Part shown: positions 7,668 through 10,684 of the stretch, piece after piece
Numbering within the stretch: position 1 is the stretch's first letter
Layout of the letters: every line of letters starts with the position of its first letter
Source: Fidelibacterota bacterium
GTDB lineage: Bacteria > Fidelibacterota > Marinisomatia > SCGC-AAA003-L08 > GCA-002704045
NCBI GenBank assembly: GCA_002704045.1
Contig: PAFF01000002.1
Coordinates: 1-10,684, forward strand
Reading direction: 5' to 3'
Length of the DNA: 10,684 bases
Notes under the pieces: generated by a model
The model's database searches: none
What the model was told of the DNA's origin: nothing
What the model saw: the letters and a program-made list of their open reading frames with translations, nothing else
Translations under genes and position numbers: made by a program

Positions 7668-7702
7668 ATTATTTAAATAAATTTTAAAAGAAGAAATATA
7701 TT

Positions 7703-8284
7703 ATGAAGAATGAACGCAAAATCGAAGAAAGAAAAATTAGAAAAGAAAGAATAATCATTGGTGCAATCAATATCTTTAAAAAAAAGGGCGTTGAAAATGC
7801 TACTATGTCTGAAATAGCAAAAGAATCAGGTTTTGGAACAGCAACTCTTTACTATTACTTTCCCTCAAAAGAGGAAATACTAATTAATATGATGGAACGG
7901 GGATGGATGCAGCTTTGGGAATCTATTGAAGATAAAATGAACGAAAATATTCCATCCAGACAAAAATTTATAAAACTTTTAAATATTATGAGTAAAACTG
8001 TGAAAAATAATAAAACACTTTATGAATTTTTGTTTACTGCACCTAATATCATTGATAAATCCAAGCAATCCTGGAAACCATATCAAGAAAGTTTATATAA
8101 ATCATTACAAGAAATACTAGAAGAGGGTGCAAAAGACGATAACATTACTAACCTTCAACCAGAATTGGTTATGAAAGCTTTGGGCGGCATTTTTCATGGT
8201 ATTGTATTTCTTGGTTACGAACTAAATGAGAATGAATTTACAACTATTATGAATAAATTTTTAAAACCTAGTGTAAAAAAATAG
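7703..8284 (+). CDS. TetR/AcrR-family transcriptional regulator
   Basis: The 193-residue protein has a TetR-type DNA-binding domain at about 14-60: a first helix (IIIGAINIFKKKGVENAT), then the helix-turn-helix MSEIAKESGFGTATLYYYF and the SKEEIL helix typical of the family. The remaining 130 residues are a helical ligand-binding and dimerisation domain without recognisable ligand specificity. The gene starts 35 bp after tgt on the same strand, with no terminator between them, so it may share that transcript. A weak AGAAG lies about 11 nt before the ATG. It converges with the reductase gene at one-base distance. TetR proteins often control neighbouring lipid or efflux genes, so the reductase or its operon is a plausible but unproven target. 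Confidence 0.9.
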   Translation: MKNERKIEERKIRKERIIIGAINIFKKKGVENATMSEIAKESGFGTATLYYYFPSKEEILINMMERGWMQLWESIEDKMNENIPSRQKFIKLLNIMSKTVKNNKTLYEFLFTAPNIIDKSKQSWKPYQESLYKSLQEILEEGAKDDNITNLQPELVMKALGGIFHGIVFLGYELNENEFTTIMNKFLKPSVKK

Positions 8285-8285
8285 T

Positions 8286-9407
8286 TTACAATTTTTCAAA
8301 TTTAATTCCCGCACTCTTTAGTCGATCAATCATTAATTCTCCAGTACATTCTACTGGAGTAACAATTCCTTCTTTTTTACTTAATAGTTCATACTGATTG
8401 GTTATACACAAAGCTATCTCAGTTATGAACTTGGCTGTATCGCCATAACCTGGGTCACCACCACTCAATTGAACCTTAACCTTTTCATTATTTCCTCGTC
8501 CAACAAAAATTGCTTTAAACCAACTTTTCTTAATTTGATTCTTTGATGGTCCACTTCCAACTGGCCTTAGAGATAACAACCAGTTTTTAAATATCCCAAA
8601 TTTTGCCAAAATCGATATAAACGAGAAAGATAAAATAATTACTAAAAACTGTTTTAAATTTTTTACCATCATATATTTTTCAAAAGTAAAATTTTTTCCA
8701 TATACATCGCTGGATTTACTACTTCTGTAAATAATTTGTTTATCAATATCTGGAAAAACAAAGACCCAATTTCTAAATTCATTACTATAATAAAATTTTC
8801 TATTATTTTTTCTAATTGACTTTTTTACATTTATTTTTATTGATTCTGAAATTTGATTTGAATAAATAGCATTGATAAATGATGCCCAAGTTCCCCCTGA
8901 TAATGAGCCATTTGCTTTAAAAAAAAATGATATATCTTTTTTCTGTGAATTCATTTTTTTTACTGCATATAATACACCTACATCAGGTATTACAGATTCT
9001 AATCCACAACAATGCATAATAATAGATTTAAATTTAGATTCTGAAAATTTATTTCTTATTTTCTTAACGAAGTTAGGCTCTCCAGTTAAATCTAAATAAT
9101 GGGTTGAATTTTTTATACAACTTTCTACTAAATACTCTCCATATAAACTATATGGACCAACAAGAGATATTATTAAATTAGTTAATTTTGTAATTTCATC
9201 AATTGAATTTTCATCAAAAGAATCTGCTATATATGTATCAGGATTAACTTCATTATATTTCAAGGCAAGATTTTTTAACTTTTCTTTATTTCTTCCGGCC
9301 AATGCAATTTTTAAATCCTTAGCATCACTATGTAGTAATAAATAATCTGTAACTAATTGGCCAGTAAAGCCAGTAGCACCGAATATTATGATATCATATT
9401 TTTTCAC
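8286..9407 (-). CDS. NAD(P)-dependent reductase, saccharopine dehydrogenase/trans-acting enoyl reductase family
   Basis: The 373-residue protein opens with a Rossmann dinucleotide-binding motif, FGATGFTG (9-16), then LAGRN (36-40), and continues as in the saccharopine dehydrogenase-like family that includes eukaryotic SCCPDH and mycobacterial trans-acting enoyl reductase. Supporting segments are ISLVGPYSLYGEYLVESC (80-97), HYLDLTGE (103-110), GLESVIPDVGV (135-145) and the C-terminal SGGDPGYGDTAKF (315-327). A hydrophobic stretch (about 253-270) may contact membrane, as in lipid-acting members. The start is GTG (9407), placed by the position of the Rossmann motif. It lies 8 bp after the ferritin-like gene's stop, so the two form an operon. 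It is not a lysine-pathway enzyme by this pattern. The substrate is probably a lipid but is not determined by sequence. Confidence 0.85.
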   Translation of the reverse strand: MKKYDIIIFGATGFTGQLVTDYLLLHSDAKDLKIALAGRNKEKLKNLALKYNEVNPDTYIADSFDENSIDEITKLTNLIISLVGPYSLYGEYLVESCIKNSTHYLDLTGEPNFVKKIRNKFSESKFKSIIMHCCGLESVIPDVGVLYAVKKMNSQKKDISFFFKANGSLSGGTWASFINAIYSNQISESIKINVKKSIRKNNRKFYYSNEFRNWVFVFPDIDKQIIYRSSKSSDVYGKNFTFEKYMMVKNLKQFLVIILSFSFISILAKFGIFKNWLLSLRPVGSGPSKNQIKKSWFKAIFVGRGNNEKVKVQLSGGDPGYGDTAKFITEIALCITNQYELLSKKEGIVTPVECTGELMIDRLKSAGIKFEKL

Positions 9408-9415
9408 TAATTTAT

Positions 9416-9835
9416 TTATTCGTTTAACATTTTAATCATTTCATTATAATCTTGCTCTTCAGCGCAAATCATAGTCCTACAATATTCTTCTAGTGCAATT
9501 GATTTATTTTCTACTTCTTTTAATAATGCATAATAAGCGTCGATTGCTTTTTTCTCGTGAGCAATACTTTCATTAATAATGTCTTTTATATCATGCTTAA
9601 ATGTTTCTTGAATTTTTTCAGTATTTAAAGGTGGATGTCCCCCTAAACCTGTTATATGTTCTCCTGCTAATTCAGCATGTGTTAATGATTCTTTGGCCAT
9701 GGATCTATAGAATTCAACTAGTGGTATTCTATTTGGTCCAAAAATCATAAGAGAATAATGAGTATACCTTATGATACCATTTAATTCTAAATCAAAAATA
9801 TTTGTTAATAGTTCAATTACTTTGTCTTTGTTCAT
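9416..9835 (-). CDS. Small ferritin/bacterioferritin-like protein
   Basis: The 139 residues are a four-helix-bundle ferritin-like protein. Putative di-iron ligands appear on successive helices: Glu17 in LELNGIIRYTHY, the ESLTHAELAGEH segment (Glu49, His53), Glu94 in AHEKKAIDAYYALL, and AEEQDYNEM (Glu126 or Glu127). In bacterioferritins the last helix has ExxH; here the His position is Asp129. The haem-ligand Met of E. coli bacterioferritin has no obvious counterpart, so haem binding is doubtful. The protein is shorter than the 158-residue E. coli Bfr. The likely role is iron storage, detoxification or peroxide defence in the cytoplasm. It has the clearest SD of the window (AAAGGA) and is first in a two-gene unit with the reductase. 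Confidence 0.83.
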   Translation of the reverse strand: MNKDKVIELLTNIFDLELNGIIRYTHYSLMIFGPNRIPLVEFYRSMAKESLTHAELAGEHITGLGGHPPLNTEKIQETFKHDIKDIINESIAHEKKAIDAYYALLKEVENKSIALEEYCRTMICAEEQDYNEMIKMLNE

Positions 9836-9842
9836 TTATTGT

Positions 9843-9848
9843 TCCTTT
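9843..9848 (-). promoter_or_regulatory. Clear Shine-Dalgarno AAAGGA of the ferritin-like gene
   Basis: On the minus strand AAAGGA ends 7 nt before the ATG at 9835. It is the best SD sequence in the window, where most genes have none, and suggests strong independent translation initiation of this gene. Confidence 0.65.
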
Positions 9849-9892
9849 AAAATTATAAACTAAATTAACACTTTTTTATTTAATGAATAAAA

Positions 9893-9920
9893 AAAAAGGA
9901 GGCTGTATAGCCTCCTTTTT
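9893..9920 (-). terminator. Rho-independent terminator of the dockerin/T9SS gene
   Basis: Two 12-bp arms (9893-9904 and 9909-9920) are perfectly complementary around a GTAT loop, with a GGAGGCT core. On the minus strand the hairpin runs into a tract of nine T (9897-9889). It lies about 20 bp after the stop of the secreted-protein gene and separates it from the ferritin-like gene. The plus-strand T tract is shorter, so activity is mainly on the minus strand. Confidence 0.9.
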
Positions 9921-9939
9921 CTAAAAAACACACAATTAC

Positions 9940-10684
9940 CTACTTTATTAACAACACTTTTTGAGTACTAATATTAGAATTAACATCTGTTTGGATTAGA
10001 TATAATCCACTAGGTGCGTCATTCGCATCCCATACATATGTATGATATCCTGAACTCAAATTATCATTAACAATCACATCCATTAATTGACCCATGGTAT
10101 TGTAAATTGAAATATTGACTCTAGCATTCGTGTTTAAATCAATACTTAAATTAGTTGTTGGGTTAAATGGATTCGGATATGCTGTGCCTACAGAATAATC
10201 CAATGGAATATCCATAGAAACATTTATATATCCATCTGTTGTAGCAGCTAGTACTTCTTCTACAATGAAATGGTTATTTGTTGTAAATAAATGATCTTTC
10301 TCTGGTGACACAATAATCAATGTTGTTGTATTTCCAACAGTCCTATATTTTGAAACAAGAACATCATCTGTTAGTTCTAGTTCAATTGGTCCATTATGAC
10401 TTAACTTGATCTGGAATGCATCAACGATTCCATTTGCATCAAATTTAACATTGTTACCATTGAAAATTATTTCAGCTGTATTTGCTTTGATTCCTCTGTT
10501 ACCAAGAATAATATCAACAATTTGAACAACATCAAGAACATCAATTCCACCATCAGCATTCATATCTGATGCACATAATTGATCATCGTTCGGCGTATTA
10601 TTACCTAAAACAAAATCAACAACAAGTACTACGTCTAATACATCAACACCACCATCTTGATTAGAATCACCTGTTCCGCAAACA
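9940..10684 (-). CDS. Secreted protein C-terminus: dockerin repeats, cohesin-like region, T9SS type A sorting domain (partial)
   Basis: About 247 C-terminal residues are in the window; the frame stays open past the internal Met at 10563 to the window edge, so the true start lies outside. Two dockerin type I calcium-binding repeats come first: GDSNQDGGVDVLDVV and SDMNADGGIDVLDVV, each continuing into VDxxLGN. A beta-rich region follows (about residues 62-165; FQIKLSHNGPIELELTDD, then a TTTLIIVSPE segment) that resembles cohesin-like sandwiches. The C-terminus is a FlgD-like, T9SS type A sorting domain starting AYPNPFNPTTNLSIDL and ending STQKVLLIK. The protein should therefore cross the outer membrane by the type IX system and be surface-attached or released. 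Its catalytic or binding part is outside the window. A strong terminator follows. Confidence 0.88.
   Translation of the reverse strand, partial: VCGTGDSNQDGGVDVLDVVLVVDFVLGNNTPNDDQLCASDMNADGGIDVLDVVQIVDIILGNRGIKANTAEIIFNGNNVKFDANGIVDAFQIKLSHNGPIELELTDDVLVSKYRTVGNTTTLIIVSPEKDHLFTTNNHFIVEEVLAATTDGYINVSMDIPLDYSVGTAYPNPFNPTTNLSIDLNTNARVNISIYNTMGQLMDVIVNDNLSSGYHTYVWDANDAPSGLYLIQTDVNSNISTQKVLLIK

Noticed and set aside
9852..9857. TATAAT -10 box before the ferritin-like gene
   Set aside because: The sequence is perfect, but the transcript would then begin within the SD at 9843-9848, and no -35 is seen. Chance in AT-rich DNA is more likely.
10561..10563. Internal Met as the start of the dockerin/T9SS protein
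   Set aside because: The frame stays open to the window edge and encodes a further full dockerin repeat, so this Met is internal.

Overview
The window is strongly AT-rich, densely coded DNA from a Gram-negative bacterium. The best guess is the Fibrobacterota-Chlorobiota-Bacteroidota (FCB) side of the tree, most likely Candidatus Neomarinimicrobiota (SAR406). Three things point there. A secreted protein carries tandem dockerin repeats and a type IX secretion (T9SS) sorting domain beginning with a YPNPFNPTT-type motif. A peptidase-propeller-Omp85 outer-membrane fusion of a kind I associate with this group is present. Most starts lack a Shine-Dalgarno (SD) sequence. The taxon is inferred, not demonstrated.

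Left block (1-3353, all minus strand): transcription runs from lpxH (UDP-2,3-diacylglucosamine hydrolase, lipid A synthesis) through two lipoprotein genes that overlap by 4 bp (a HEAT-repeat protein, then a coiled-coil/FxLYD-like protein). After a 110-bp gap come ccmE and the first 30 codons of a probable ccmF, cut by the window edge. This is an envelope-biogenesis and cytochrome c maturation block. CcmE is the cysteine (CxxxY) type of haem chaperone.

Middle block (3473-8284, plus strand): a 1021-residue outer-membrane protein joins an HExxH peptidase domain, a TolB-like beta-propeller and a C-terminal Omp85-like barrel. Its stop codon lies against the start of tgt (tRNA-guanine transglycosylase). 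The conserved N-terminus of Tgt extends about 30 codons upstream of its first ATG and has no ATG, GTG or TTG start; an ATT overlapping the previous stop fits best. Tgt has also lost two of its four zinc ligands. A TetR-family regulator follows.

Right block (8286-10684, minus strand): a truncated dockerin/T9SS secreted protein ends at a strong hairpin terminator. It is followed by a small ferritin-like protein with an altered iron-site residue, then a GTG-started NAD(P)-dependent reductase of the saccharopine dehydrogenase/trans-acting enoyl reductase family. The reductase converges on the TetR gene with one base between the two stop codons.

I see no tRNA, rRNA, CRISPR array, insertion sequence or phage gene, and no gene-free stretch over 300 bp. 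Most of the window looks like ordinary core genome. The most notable points are the tgt start and zinc site, the three-part outer-membrane protein, and the paired envelope lipoproteins.
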